Shown here: piece by piece, positions 29,890-38,732 of the stretch | Layout: the number at the start of each line of letters is the position of its first letter | How positions within the stretch are numbered: position 1 is the stretch's first letter | Assembly: GCA_002686265.1 (NCBI GenBank) | Contig: NZBA01000035.1 | Coordinates: 248,001-312,000, forward strand | Direction: 5' to 3' | Length of the DNA stretch: 64,000 nucleotides | Source: Planctomycetota bacterium | Lineage (GTDB): Bacteria > Planctomycetota > UBA1135 > GCA-002686595 | The notes under the pieces: generated by a model | Databases searched by the model: none | What the model was told of the DNA's origin: nothing | The model's input: only the letters and a program-made list of their open reading frames with translations | Program-made: the position numbers and the translations under genes

Positions 29890-30069
29890 CTAGGCCCGCC
29901 AGAGAAACGGCCTACTCCGATTCGCCCTCTCCGCCGCCGTGGCGAGGGACTCGTCGATCCGTGCCCCCAGGGGCCCTACACGACCGTCTGCGCCACCTCG
30001 ACCTCGCCCTCCTTGCAGCGACGAAAGCGGCTATCCTCTCGCCGTGGGCCTACTCCAACGGGCTTCCAG
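29890..30069 (+). repeat. Dispersed repeat, copy E (180 bp, diverged)
   Basis: It starts CTAGGCCCGCCAGAGAAACG and ends CTCCAACGGGCTTCCAG, so the right CTAG has become CCAG. Interior boxes GATTCGCCCTCTCCGCCG, CGTCGATCCGTGC and CTCGCCCTCCTTGCAGCGAC are kept in order. This copy stands clear of stop codons (38 bp after the small ORF). The 440-bp gap 29853-30292 holds this element, a hairpin and otherwise nothing I can support. Confidence 0.8.
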
Positions 30070-30072
30070 GAG

Positions 30073-30090
30073 CCCCGAAAGGCCTCGGGG
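30073..30090 (+). terminator. Short hairpin after repeat copy E
   Basis: CCCCGA (30073-30078) pairs perfectly with TCGGGG (30085-30090) around a 6-base loop. No T-run follows. It could end transcription arriving from the small gene, but this is weak. Confidence 0.25.
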
Positions 30091-30292
30091 TTCCGAAACG
30101 GGCCGTCGCGGGGGATCGTATAGGGGCCATCGGGTGGCGGCGGCTCGCCAGCCCGCGCGCCGTCGGTGAGATGGAGCGGGGGCGGGGCGCTCGGAGCGGA
30201 TGACCTCCGAGCTCCCTGCGAGGCGAGCGCCACCTCAACTCCTGCGCTCCCCGACGGTATCCGCCGCGGCGAGCCGCTTCCTCGAGAACCTC

Positions 30293-31318
30293 ATGATCGA
30301 CACCAGATTTCTCTCCCGCCGCGTCGCCGCCTGGGTGACGACTCTTCCGCTCCTCGCCACAGCCGCTCTCGCGGCGGAGTCTTCTCCGGAGATGTCCGAC
30401 GGCGAGCTCGACCGCGGCCTCGTGCCCGCCGATGCCCAGTGGTTGGTCCACATCGATGTCGAGGCGGGGCGTGACACGCGGCTCATCCGCGCCGCCGTGG
30501 CCCTCGCCGAGCGCTTCGACCTGCGCGCCGAGCTGGACCAGTTCGAGTGTGTCGAGGGGTTCCTGGGCGTCGATCCCTTCTCCCTCCTGCGCTCATTGAC
30601 GGTCTTCGGTGGCGAGCTGGGAGCCGACATCGCGCGTCCCCACGAGCAGGGTGTGGCCGTGCTGCGGGCGACCTCGGCGGCCTCGGCGGTCATGGCCCGC
30701 CTCGTGGCGCGCTCGGAGTACCGCGCCGTGCAGCTCGAGGGTCGGGTGCTTCATTCCTGGGACGCGGGAGGGACGGACGAGGTGTTCTGTCAGACCGTGG
30801 CCGCCCGGGAATCCACGGACCTCCTACTGATGCTGTCGGGAGACGCCGGCGAGCTCTTGCGCGCCCTGCGGGTGCTCGAGGGTGCCGCGCCCAGCTTGCG
30901 CGAAGCCTCCGTGGCCGCCCTCGAGGCTCGCCCGGCGGCCGGGTCGTTCTTCTACGCCGAGGCCACCGGCGCCATCCCCGGCCTCGACGGCATTCGCCCC
31001 GCCTCGACCGTCGCCGACAAGGCGACGGGCATGCGGCTCGATATCAGCGAGCGCGACGGTCTGTTGGGTGTCTCCCTGGCGGTGGAGACCGACAAGCCCG
31101 AGGACGCACTCGTGCTCCACGGGCTCGCCACCGGCGCGCTGGCCTTGGCCAACATGGCCCTCGAGAACGACGAGCGCTTGTTCGAGATGCAGGAGGTGCT
31201 CGACGGGCTGACGCTCTTCGTCTCCGGGCAGAGCGTCGGCGCCTCGCTGCGCTTCGAGTCGCGCCTGCTGGTCGAGACCTTGCACGAGACCGCTGAAGCC
31301 ATCCGCGCCCCCTTCTAG
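30293..31318 (+). CDS. Exported protein of unknown function beside an ECF sigma gene
   Basis: A 341-residue protein with a signal peptide (MIDTRFLSRRVAAWVTTLPLLATAALAAES, cut near ALA-AE). The mature part is mixed alpha/beta with no cysteine-rich or catalytic motif that I recognise; GLVPADAQWLVHIDVEAGRD resembles the N-terminal segment of DUF3352-like secreted proteins. It sits 9 bp before an ECF sigma gene. The ATG at 30293 is preferred over 30200 because it places the signal peptide at the N-terminus. Function unknown. Confidence 0.65.
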   Translation: MIDTRFLSRRVAAWVTTLPLLATAALAAESSPEMSDGELDRGLVPADAQWLVHIDVEAGRDTRLIRAAVALAERFDLRAELDQFECVEGFLGVDPFSLLRSLTVFGGELGADIARPHEQGVAVLRATSAASAVMARLVARSEYRAVQLEGRVLHSWDAGGTDEVFCQTVAARESTDLLLMLSGDAGELLRALRVLEGAAPSLREASVAALEARPAAGSFFYAEATGAIPGLDGIRPASTVADKATGMRLDISERDGLLGVSLAVETDKPEDALVLHGLATGALALANMALENDERLFEMQEVLDGLTLFVSGQSVGASLRFESRLLVETLHETAEAIRAPF

Positions 31319-31327
31319 TCTGTCGCC

Positions 31328-31969
31328 GTGACCGTCACCACCCCCTCCGAGTGGACCGCCGAGGAGCTCGCCCGCCGGGCCCGGGGGGGGTGTGTCGAGT
31401 CCTTCGGGGAGCTCGTGACGCGCTTTGAAAGGCCGCTGCACGCGTTCCTGCGCCTGCGCACCGCCGCGCCCGAGGACGCCGAGGAGCTCGCCCAAGACAC
31501 GTTTCTGCGCGCCTGGGAGAAGCTCGACCGCTTCGACCCCCGCTACCGCTTCTCGACCTGGCTCTTCACCCTCGCGCGGCGCTTGGCGGCGACGCGCTAC
31601 CGCCGCCGGCGCCCCACTCTCGCGAGCGAGGAGACCCTTGCCGGCCTGGGCCACGAGCGGGACCCGGCCACCATCCTGGGCGAGAGCGACGCGCGCGAGA
31701 ACCTGTGGCGCGTGGCCGAGCGCGTTCTGCCCGGCGAACAGGTGGACGCCCTGTGGATGCGCTACGCCGAGGACTTCTCCGCCGCGGAGATCGGCGCCGT
31801 CCTCGGGCGCCCCGAGGCCACCGTGCGCGTGCACCTCTTCCGGGCCCGCAAGACCCTCGCCCGCCACCTCGAACGACCCCCCACCGGTGCCGCGCGCACC
31901 GCGCCCGCTGATCCCGATTCCGATCCCGACTCGCACCCCCTACGCCACATTGCTGGAGGCCAAGCGTGA
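31328..31969 (+). CDS. ECF RNA polymerase sigma factor, module 1
   Basis: A 213-residue sigma factor. Region 2 reads ELVTRFERPLHAFLRLR, then DAEELAQDTFLRAWEKLDRFD and FSTWLFTLARRLAATRYRR; region 4 reads LWMRYAEDFSAAEIGAVLGRPEATVRVHLFRARKTL. It should direct RNA polymerase to a small regulon. The start is GTG; the gene overlaps the next by 4 bp (GTGA), the usual link to an anti-sigma factor. Confidence 0.93.
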   Translation: MTVTTPSEWTAEELARRARGGCVESFGELVTRFERPLHAFLRLRTAAPEDAEELAQDTFLRAWEKLDRFDPRYRFSTWLFTLARRLAATRYRRRRPTLASEETLAGLGHERDPATILGESDARENLWRVAERVLPGEQVDALWMRYAEDFSAAEIGAVLGRPEATVRVHLFRARKTLARHLERPPTGAARTAPADPDSDPDSHPLRHIAGGQA

Positions 31970-32439
31970 ACCTCGACCAACAAGACGCCCCGCAACTGCC
32001 GCAGGAGACCCTCGAGCTCCTCGAGAACGCCCTTCGGGCCGACCTCGCCGCCGTCACCCCGCCCGCATCCGCCGGGCTGCGCGAGCACGTGCTGGCGAAC
32101 CTCGCTCCCCGTCGAGCGCGCTGGCGCCGACCCGCCGCCGTGGCCGCCGGGCTGCTCCTCGCCCTCTCGGCCTCCTTCACCGTGGCTCACTTCCTCAACC
32201 GCCCCGCATCACCATCTGAGGAGCCGCTCTCGGTGGCGCGCCTGCTGCCGGACATGGGCGAACTGATGGAGCGCCACGCCGACCGCGTCGACGACCGTCT
32301 GGCGCAGCCGCTCCTGCGCGAGGTCGAGCTCCTCGCCGAGGACACCGACCGGGTCGCGGCGGCCTTCCTGCGCAGCCTTCCCGCCCCCCTGCTGAAGGGT
32401 CTGCCCGCCAGCGTGGCCGCGCGCGTCAGCCCCCGATAG
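31966..32439 (+). CDS. Probable anti-sigma/membrane partner of ECF module 1
   Basis: A 157-residue protein with a cytoplasmic N-terminus, one membrane helix (about residues 49-67, AAVAAGLLLALSASFTVAHF) and a helical outer part. No HX3CX2C zinc motif is present. The segment PPASAGLREHVLANL resembles the (A/P)xGLxxRVLxxL repeats of the other two anti-sigma candidates in this window. Coupled to the sigma gene. The anti-sigma role is inferred from context. Its 3' end overlaps the convergent HEAT gene by 14 bp. Confidence 0.6.
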   Translation: MNLDQQDAPQLPQETLELLENALRADLAAVTPPASAGLREHVLANLAPRRARWRRPAAVAAGLLLALSASFTVAHFLNRPASPSEEPLSVARLLPDMGELMERHADRVDDRLAQPLLREVELLAEDTDRVAAAFLRSLPAPLLKGLPASVAARVSPR

Positions 32440-33664
32440 CCGCGAGGGCGGCCTCCACGCGCGCGCGGAGGTTGCTCAGGCGCGGATCGAGACCGTCGGT
32501 CGGCAGGGTGGCGACGAGCAGCCTGGCGAGGCGTGCGAGGGCGGCCGGGCGCAGGCCCTCGACCGCGGCCTGGCCCTTGGAGATCACCACGGCTCGCGAG
32601 CGGCCGGCGGGGTCGGGCCGGAAGCGGAAGCGCTCGATGTCGCAGCCGGGCTCGCCGAACAGCCGGCGGCCGCCGAGCTCGGCGAAGCACGCCTCGCTCG
32701 CCGTGAGCAGGCCGGCGACGGTTCCGGCGGGGAGTTGCACCATGACGGCGTTGCCCGTGCCCACGAAGAGCTCGTCGGCCACGCTCCAGCGTAGGAAGTA
32801 CTCCCCGCGGCGGCAGGAGCGCAGCTCGAGGCCGATTACCGCGCCCTCGATTCTCGCTCCGGCGCGGGCGATCTCCCCCACCGCGGGCAGCTCACCCCCG
32901 CAGGCGGCGCGGAAACGCGCCTCCAGCGCTTCCGCCGCCGACGCGTTGCGCTCATCGTCAAGGGGATACTCGGCTTCGTAGCCGAAGGTGTCACCGAGGG
33001 CTTCCCCCAGAAGGCGTGCCGCCGCGTAGCGCGCCAGCTTCCCGTCGGGCTGTTCGAAGAACCGGTCATCGCGGTTTAGCTCCTCGAGCAACCAGGCCAA
33101 GGCGCAGCCGTCGCCCTCCCGGTACAGGAGCATCGCCGCGGCGCGCCGGACGCGGGCGTCGGGATCGGCCAACAGGGCGTTCAGGGCCGGCTCGTCGGGG
33201 GCGACCTCGAGGGAACCCGCCGCCGCGACGGCCGCGGCACGGACGGCCGCCAAGGGGTCCCCGAACAGGACGCCGATAGCCGCGCGCTCGGCGGGAAAGG
33301 GAGCGGCCGCCAGGGCGAGCGCCGCCGACGGCCGCCAGGGGAAATCGGGATCGGCCAGCGCCTGCCAGAGGCGCTCGCGCAGGCGGACGTCGGAGAACTC
33401 GCCCAACACCTCCACGAGGTGTCGCCCAAGGCGCGCGAGCTCGTCCGGTGAGCCACCGCACTCCAACAGGAGCCTCTCGGCGGCTGGAGCCCCCAGAGCC
33501 ACCAGACGCTGCGCCGCCTGCGGGCGCACCACGGCCGATCCCTCCCGCGCCAAGCGCAGGTAGCGCTCGACCTCGCTCTCGGGCTCCTGGGTGCCGCCAC
33601 CGGACGCCCCGAGCAGGCCGAGCAGTAGCGCGACCAGTACGCCGCGCAGCACGCGGCGGCCCAT
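32426..33664 (-). CDS. Exported HEAT-repeat-like protein
   Basis: A 412-residue protein. A signal peptide (VLRGVLVALLLGLLGASGG) leads into helical repeats with HEAT character: RPQAAQRLVALGAPAAERLLL, RPSAALALAAAPFPAERAAIG and ARVRRAAAMLLYREGDG. The C-terminal half is a different globular domain (VEGAVIGLELRSCRRGEYFLRWSVADEL). HEAT repeats are protein scaffolds; no enzyme function is apparent. The gene overlaps the upstream DUF3299-like gene by one base (TGATG). Confidence 0.65.
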   Translation of the reverse strand: MGRRVLRGVLVALLLGLLGASGGGTQEPESEVERYLRLAREGSAVVRPQAAQRLVALGAPAAERLLLECGGSPDELARLGRHLVEVLGEFSDVRLRERLWQALADPDFPWRPSAALALAAAPFPAERAAIGVLFGDPLAAVRAAAVAAAGSLEVAPDEPALNALLADPDARVRRAAAMLLYREGDGCALAWLLEELNRDDRFFEQPDGKLARYAAARLLGEALGDTFGYEAEYPLDDERNASAAEALEARFRAACGGELPAVGEIARAGARIEGAVIGLELRSCRRGEYFLRWSVADELFVGTGNAVMVQLPAGTVAGLLTASEACFAELGGRRLFGEPGCDIERFRFRPDPAGRSRAVVISKGQAAVEGLRPAALARLARLLVATLPTDGLDPRLSNLRARVEAALAAIGG

Positions 33665-34113
33665 CAGTGCACGGACTCCGCCGCGATGCGGAAGAGACTT
33701 GTGATGAAGCCGTCTTCCTCCCTCTCGCCCACCGACATCGTGCCGATGACAGAGATCTCATCGGGGTTGTAGCCGGTCGTCTTCTCGCCAAGGTCCACTG
33801 CGATGAAGTGGCTGGCCTTGGCGCTCTCACAGCCGCATTGGTCCCAGGTCTGGCGGAACGAGTGCGAACCCTCGTCGGTATCGAGGGCCATGTAGCCGAG
33901 GACCTTCACGCGCTGGCCGTCGAGGGCCTTCACCCAGTCGGGAAGGCGCGCCCCCCGTCGCCACTCGATGCTCGTGAGCTTCATGATGCTGACCTCGAGC
34001 TCGCCGTCGGAGTTGCGCGGGAGCGAGGGAGCGCTGACGCGCGGCGGCGGGGCGAGGGAGCACAGGCCGAGGGCGAGCAGGCTGGCGAGGAGGATCTTCA
34101 TGGCGACCCCCAT
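33664..34113 (-). CDS. Exported DUF3299-like protein
   Basis: A 149-residue protein with an N-terminal signal peptide (MKILLASLLALGLCSLAPPP). The mature part holds LPDWVKALDGQRVKVLGYMALDTDEG and a CGC pair (DQCGCESAKASHFIAVDL), matching the DUF3299 pattern in which a GYM segment precedes a cysteine cluster. Function of that family is unknown. An ATG at 34101 is an equally good start and places Met directly before KILLAS. Forms a coupled pair with the HEAT protein. Confidence 0.55.
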   Translation of the reverse strand: MGVAMKILLASLLALGLCSLAPPPRVSAPSLPRNSDGELEVSIMKLTSIEWRRGARLPDWVKALDGQRVKVLGYMALDTDEGSHSFRQTWDQCGCESAKASHFIAVDLGEKTTGYNPDEISVIGTMSVGEREEDGFITSLFRIAAESVH

Positions 34114-34209
34114 GCTCGCGCCCGTGAGGCAACACCGTCAAGGAGGATTCCCCCAGACCCGTCCCCGACCTCCTTGGACCCCTTGAACGGCCGAGGGTAT
34201 CCCGCGACG

Positions 34210-34650
34210 ATGGCCTCGGACGGCCTCATGACCAGACCCACCCTGCACGGCAACAACGTCTACGCCATCGTCGAGGAGTGCGAGCGCGGGCGCATCGTGC
34301 TCTTCACCGAGCGCGTGCTCGACGAGCGCGTCGAGCACACCGATGTGTACTTCAGTGACGTCATCGCCCACTGGTTCGACCACGTGCTACCGGGGAACAT
34401 CCTCGCCGGGGTCGAGGATTGGGACCTGGGGCAGTTCCTGCAGCACGAGTGGGAGCGCTTCGAGCGTGGCCGCAAGCACGGCTGGCCCCCGTTGGAGTTC
34501 GAGACCCGCGGCGAGCTGTTGAGCGCCCTCGAGGAGGACCGCTACAAGGCTTTCAACGTCCACGGGAGCTACGGACTCGGCGGCTGGGTGGTCGCTCGCT
34601 GCGTCCACCTCGAGCGTCGCGCGCGCCGCTGGCCGGGCCTGGGGCGCTGA
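34210..34650 (+). CDS. Hypothetical cytoplasmic protein
   Basis: A 146-residue acidic protein of unknown function. No signal peptide or membrane segment. Features are many His/Glu/Asp residues and the end EEDRYKAFNVHGSYGLGGWVVARCVHLERRAR. Longer in-frame extensions reach back over the antisense HEAT gene and are rejected. The second ATG at 34228 (MTRPTLHGNN) is a possible start. It is convergent with the LeuA-family gene 10 bp away. Confidence 0.55.
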   Translation: MASDGLMTRPTLHGNNVYAIVEECERGRIVLFTERVLDERVEHTDVYFSDVIAHWFDHVLPGNILAGVEDWDLGQFLQHEWERFERGRKHGWPPLEFETRGELLSALEEDRYKAFNVHGSYGLGGWVVARCVHLERRARRWPGLGR

Positions 34651-34660
34651 AGGGAGGCGC

Positions 34661-35872
34661 TCAGCCCTCGGCCGCCGTGAGGATCTCCTGCTCGGTCAAG
34701 AGGCGCGGCGTGCGCTTGGCGAGCTCCAGCACGCGCTCCACCGCGGCCTCGTCCGCCTCGCGACCGCGGCGCTCGAGGTACCAGGTCACGTTCGAGCGAC
34801 CGCTCATCGGGCCCACCTGGATTCTCTGCTCGAGGCCGAAGAGGTCGGGGGGGACGCCCGAGTACACCCGGTTCGCGAGCCAGGTGTCGCCCCTACGAAG
34901 GGCCTTGATGACCGCCGAAGCGTGGACGCCGGTGCCGGTCTCGAAGGCGTCCGCCCCGAAGACGGGGTAGTTGCTGGGGAAGGGCGTGCCCACGGCGTCG
35001 GAGGCGACGCGGCAGTACTCCCCCAGGCGCGAGAGATCGTTGTCGATGACGCCCATCAGGCGCAGGTTGACCAACAGGAGGTCCATCTCGGTGTTGCCCG
35101 TGCGCTCGCCGACGCCCAGCGCCGTGGCGTGCAGGCGCGTGGCGCCGGCCTCCAGGGCGGCCAGGGTGTTGATCAGGCCCAGGCCCCGGTCGCGGTGGCC
35201 GTGCCAGTCGATGCCCACGTCCGCTCCCAGCTCCTCCACGACGCCCTTCACGAACGAGACGACCGCACGCGTGCCCTCGGGCGTCGAGTGGCCGCAGGTG
35301 TCGCAGACGCAGATGCGAGACGCGCCGGCTTCGATGGCGGTCGTGTAGAGGGCGCGCACCTGCTCGGGGTGGGCGCGGGTCGTGTCCTCGGTCACGAACA
35401 TCGACGACAGCCCCTCGCGCGTGCAGAACTCGATCGCCTCCCGCGAGAGCTGGAGCATGTGCTCGAAGTCCCAGGCCTCGGCGACCTGCCGGATGGGGCT
35501 GGAACCGATGAAGGCACAGACCTCCACGGGCGAGCCCGTGCTCGCGACGATATCGACCACCGGTTCGATGTCGCTCACCAGCGTGCGGCAGGCGACGTTG
35601 GGGGTGATCGAGAGGTCGGCCATCTCGTTCACCAGGGCCGAGATGTGCTCCCGGGCGCGGGCCCCGGCCCCGGGCAGGCCCACATCCGCGGTCTGGATGC
35701 CGAGCTCGTCCATCAGGTGGACCAAGCGCACCTTGGCGTCCAAGGGAGGATCGGTCACCGAGGGGCTCTGCAGGCCGTCCCGCAGGGTCTCGTCGTCGAA
35801 CTGCACGCCGCCGCCCGCCTCGGCGCCCGGCCCGTTCCAGTCGTAGATCAGATCGTCGCGCTCGTCGCTCAT
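34661..35872 (-). CDS. LeuA-family acyl-CoA:2-oxoacid synthase (HMGL-like)
   Basis: A 403-residue TIM-barrel enzyme. DDETLRDGLQSPSV at the N-terminus is the metal/substrate loop (usual form DTTLRDGEQ), DWHGHRDRGLGLINTLAALEAGA carries the metal-binding HxH, and GERTGNTEMD is the conserved GERxGN loop. Members condense acetyl-CoA with a 2-oxo acid (2-isopropylmalate, homocitrate, citramalate). It lacks the long C-terminal regulatory domain of feedback-controlled LeuA. Choice between isopropylmalate and homocitrate synthase cannot be made from sequence alone; a homoaconitase-like gene at 58.4 kb makes homocitrate worth testing. The start ATG is next to the divergent aspartate kinase promoter region. 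Confidence 0.8.
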   Translation of the reverse strand: MSDERDDLIYDWNGPGAEAGGGVQFDDETLRDGLQSPSVTDPPLDAKVRLVHLMDELGIQTADVGLPGAGARAREHISALVNEMADLSITPNVACRTLVSDIEPVVDIVASTGSPVEVCAFIGSSPIRQVAEAWDFEHMLQLSREAIEFCTREGLSSMFVTEDTTRAHPEQVRALYTTAIEAGASRICVCDTCGHSTPEGTRAVVSFVKGVVEELGADVGIDWHGHRDRGLGLINTLAALEAGATRLHATALGVGERTGNTEMDLLLVNLRLMGVIDNDLSRLGEYCRVASDAVGTPFPSNYPVFGADAFETGTGVHASAVIKALRRGDTWLANRVYSGVPPDLFGLEQRIQVGPMSGRSNVTWYLERRGREADEAAVERVLELAKRTPRLLTEQEILTAAEG

Positions 35873-36032
35873 GGCGGCATTGTACCCGCGACAGGGCCCC
35901 CACGGCCGCCGGCGGCACCGCCTCACCCCCCCCGCCCTTCCTCGAGGCGCACCCGGCTCGTTCCCGCGCCGGGGAGCGCTGGCCGGCTTGGGCGGCGCGC
36001 TATGATCGGCGGCGGGCCCAGAGAGCCCTGCC

Positions 36033-37313
36033 ATGGTCGTTTCCCCGGTGATGAAGTTCGGCGGCGCCGCCCTGGCGGACGGGGCGGCGGTGCGCCGTGT
36101 GTGCGCCGTGGTCGCCGGCAGGGCTCGGCAACACCCGGCGGTGGTCGTCAGCGCCCACGCCGGGGTGACCGCCCTGCTCGAGCGCCAGGCGCGCTCGGCG
36201 GCGGCCGGGCACAGGCGCAGCGACGAGGTGCGCGTGCGCCACCACACCCTGTTGTCCCAGCTCGGCCTCGATTCCGAGCTCCTGGACCGGCACCTGTGGG
36301 AGCTCGCGAGCGTCCTCGACGAGTTGCGCGGCCGCGGCGAGCTCGGCCGGGCCCAGCTCGACTTCGTGCTCTCCTTCGGGGAGCGCATGAGCGCTCGCAT
36401 CGTGGCCGCGTGCCTGCGCGAGGGAGGGGTGCCGGCGACGGCGGTGGACGCCTTCGACCTCGGCCTGACCCCCGACGGGGCCATGCGGGCCCGGCCGGCC
36501 TTCGAGTCCGCCGTGCGCGCCGTTCCGGGGATCCCGGTCGTGACCGGCTTCTTGGCCCAGGACGGGGAGGGGAATCTGACGACGTTGGGGCCCAACGGCT
36601 CGGACCTGACCGCCGCCCTCCTAGCCGAGGCCCTCGAGGCCGGCGAGGTGCAGCTGTGGAAGACCGTGCCGGGAGTGATGAGCGCCGACCCCAGCCTCGT
36701 GCCCGGCGCCCGCTTGGTGGAGTCGATGAGCTTCTCTCTGGCCGCGGAGCTCGCCGGTCAGGGGGCGAGCGTCCTCCCCCCGCGCGCCCTCGAGCCGGCG
36801 CGCCGGGCGGGCCTGTGCGTGCGCGTGCTCGACGTGAACCAGCCCACGCGGAGCGGGACCTTGATCGAGGAGCGCCCGGAGGGCGAGGGCGGGGTGAGGG
36901 CCGTGGCCGTCGCCAGCGAGCCGGCCCTGGTCGCGCTCTCTCTGCCCGGCGGCGGCACCACCCTCGCTGAGCTGTTCGCGCGCATGGGCGCCCAGCGAAT
37001 CGCGCCGCGCTTCACCCTCGCAGAGCGCGGGGGAGTGACGGTCTTCGCTCCGGCGGGGGTGAGCGCCGAGCGCGTGGCGCGCGATCTACCGGGGGTGAGC
37101 GTCCGACGCGAGGTTGCCTCGGCGGCGGTCGTCGGTCACGGCGGCGCGCTGCTCGGAGCGCGCGCCCTCGAGCAGATCAACGCAGCGGGGATCACGGTCG
37201 AGCGCGCCTTTCTGGGGAGTGGCCGAGTTCAGGCTTTCCTCGTCGATCCCGCCCGGCGCGTGGCGGCGGTGCGTGCTTTACACGAGGGGCTCCTAGAGGT
37301 GGCTCTGGCCTGA
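36033..37313 (+). CDS. Aspartate kinase
   Basis: A 426-residue amino-acid kinase that phosphorylates aspartate, the entry to lysine, threonine and methionine. Seen: the N-terminal MKFGGAALADGAAV (P-loop-like KFGG), SFGERMSARIVAACL, GPNGSDLTAALLAEAL and KTVPGVMSADPSLVPGA, then two ACT-type domains at the C-terminus (VALSLPGGGTTLAELFARMG and EQINAAGITVERAFLG). Divergent from the LeuA-family gene. The monofunctional length excludes a homoserine dehydrogenase fusion. Confidence 0.88.
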   Translation: MVVSPVMKFGGAALADGAAVRRVCAVVAGRARQHPAVVVSAHAGVTALLERQARSAAAGHRRSDEVRVRHHTLLSQLGLDSELLDRHLWELASVLDELRGRGELGRAQLDFVLSFGERMSARIVAACLREGGVPATAVDAFDLGLTPDGAMRARPAFESAVRAVPGIPVVTGFLAQDGEGNLTTLGPNGSDLTAALLAEALEAGEVQLWKTVPGVMSADPSLVPGARLVESMSFSLAAELAGQGASVLPPRALEPARRAGLCVRVLDVNQPTRSGTLIEERPEGEGGVRAVAVASEPALVALSLPGGGTTLAELFARMGAQRIAPRFTLAERGGVTVFAPAGVSAERVARDLPGVSVRREVASAAVVGHGGALLGARALEQINAAGITVERAFLGSGRVQAFLVDPARRVAAVRALHEGLLEVALA

Positions 37314-37367
37314 GGGCCGCCACCGGACGACAATCGGCGTCCCGCCGCGACCGGCGGAGAGACGAGC

Positions 37368-38732
37368 ATGTCGGATCAGGAGAAACTCCAGGGCCAGAAG
37401 GAAGCCCTGCTGGAGAGCCTCACAGGGGACGGTGCGTCCCTGGCGGAGCTGGCGGGGGGCGTCCACAACGCCGACCTCGCGGAGTGGATGCAGGACCTCG
37501 CCGACGAGGATGCCTGGCGGGTTTTCGTGTGCCTGGACATCGACTCGAGGGCGGAGGTCCTCGAGCACGCCGAGGACTCCCTGAGCAGCCAGCTGGTGGA
37601 GCGGCTGACACCACGACAGCTCAAGGACGTTGTCGAGACCCTGCCGGCCGACGAGGTCGTGGACCTGCTGGCGCTGGCGGACGAACGCATTGCCGAGCAG
37701 GTTCTCGGCTCGGTCGACGACGAGCGCGCGCGCGGGCTACGGGAGCTGGCGGCCCACGCGCCCGACACCGCCGGCGGTGTGATGACCACCGAGGTCGTCG
37801 CGGTGCCGCAGGGCACACGCATCGGCGATGCGATCAAGCTCATCCGCACCGAGGGCTAGGAGGTGGAGCAGGGCCAGGGTCTGTTCGTGCTCGACGAGGG
37901 CCGGCGCCCGGTCGGTTACGTGTCCGACCGCATGCTGCTCACACACTCGATCCACTCCACGGTCGACGAGATGATGGTGGAACCGATCGCCGTCGGCTTG
38001 GAGGTGGACCAGGAGGAGGCGGCGATTCAGATCGAGCACTACGGGCTCACCGAGCTAGCCGTCGTCGATGGCGCGGGGGCCCTGGTCGGCATCATCTCGG
38101 CCGACGACGCCATCGAGGTGCTCGAGGAGGAGGCCAGCGAGGACATCCTCAAGATCGTCGGCACCTCCCCGGTCCATCAGACGCGCCTACCGGTCCTCGA
38201 GCGGGTGATGGGCCGCCTGCCCTTGCAGGGCGTGACCGTCGCCGGCGGCCTGGCTACCGCCGCCATCATCGACCTCGCCCTGGGGGAGACCGCGGATCAC
38301 TCCGCCGCCGTGGACCTGCTGCGCTTCGTCCCGATCGTGATCGGCCTGGCCGGGAACGTCGGCATCCAGTCCTCCACGATCCTCGTGCGGGCCTTCGCCA
38401 CCGGCGAGGTCGAGCCCGACCGGGAGGCCTCGGTCCTGGCCACCGAAACTCTGGCCGGGTTCCTGATCGGCGTGATCTGCGGCAGCGCCTCCTGGGCCGT
38501 GATCGCCGCCACAGATCCGAGCGCGAGGACCACGGCCTTCCCCCTCGCGGTGGGCACCGCCATCGCCGCCGCGGTGACCTTCGCCGCCCTGCTCGGCTGC
38601 TTGATCCCGGTCGCCTGCCGCCGCGCGGGGATCGATCCCGCCGTGGTCGCCGGCCCGTTTCTGATTACCGTCAGCGACGTGTCGGGTACCGCCCTCTACC
38701 TCGCGGTCGCCCACCTCATGCTGGAACGATGA
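37368..38732 (+). pseudogene. mgtE: MgtE-type Mg2+ transporter interrupted by one in-frame TAG
   Basis: The same frame encodes a complete MgtE: N-domain with DEVVDLLALADERIAEQVLGSV, GGVMTTEVVAVP beginning CBS1, a second CBS pair member (MMVEPIAVGLEVDQEEAAIQ), and a five-helix channel with GLAGNVGIQSSTI and PFLITVSDVSGTALYLAVAH. A single TAG at 37857-37859 stops it after residue 163, just past the IKLIRTEG strand. The whole is 454 codons, normal length, with no other damage. GGAGG lies directly after the stop, but too close to GTG 37863 to act for it. The pieces are 163 and ~290 aa. Nonsense mutation, readthrough, reinitiation or a sequencing error are all possible. The stop overlaps the lepB start. 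Confidence 0.8.

Noticed and set aside
37857-37859. Selenocysteine at the mgtE stop
   Set aside because: The codon is TAG, not TGA. Pyrrolysine was considered, but nothing in the window supports it.
37484-38728. An upstream extension of lepB
   Set aside because: It is out-of-phase reading of mgtE with Arg-rich composition; the membrane helix begins at the ATG at 38729.
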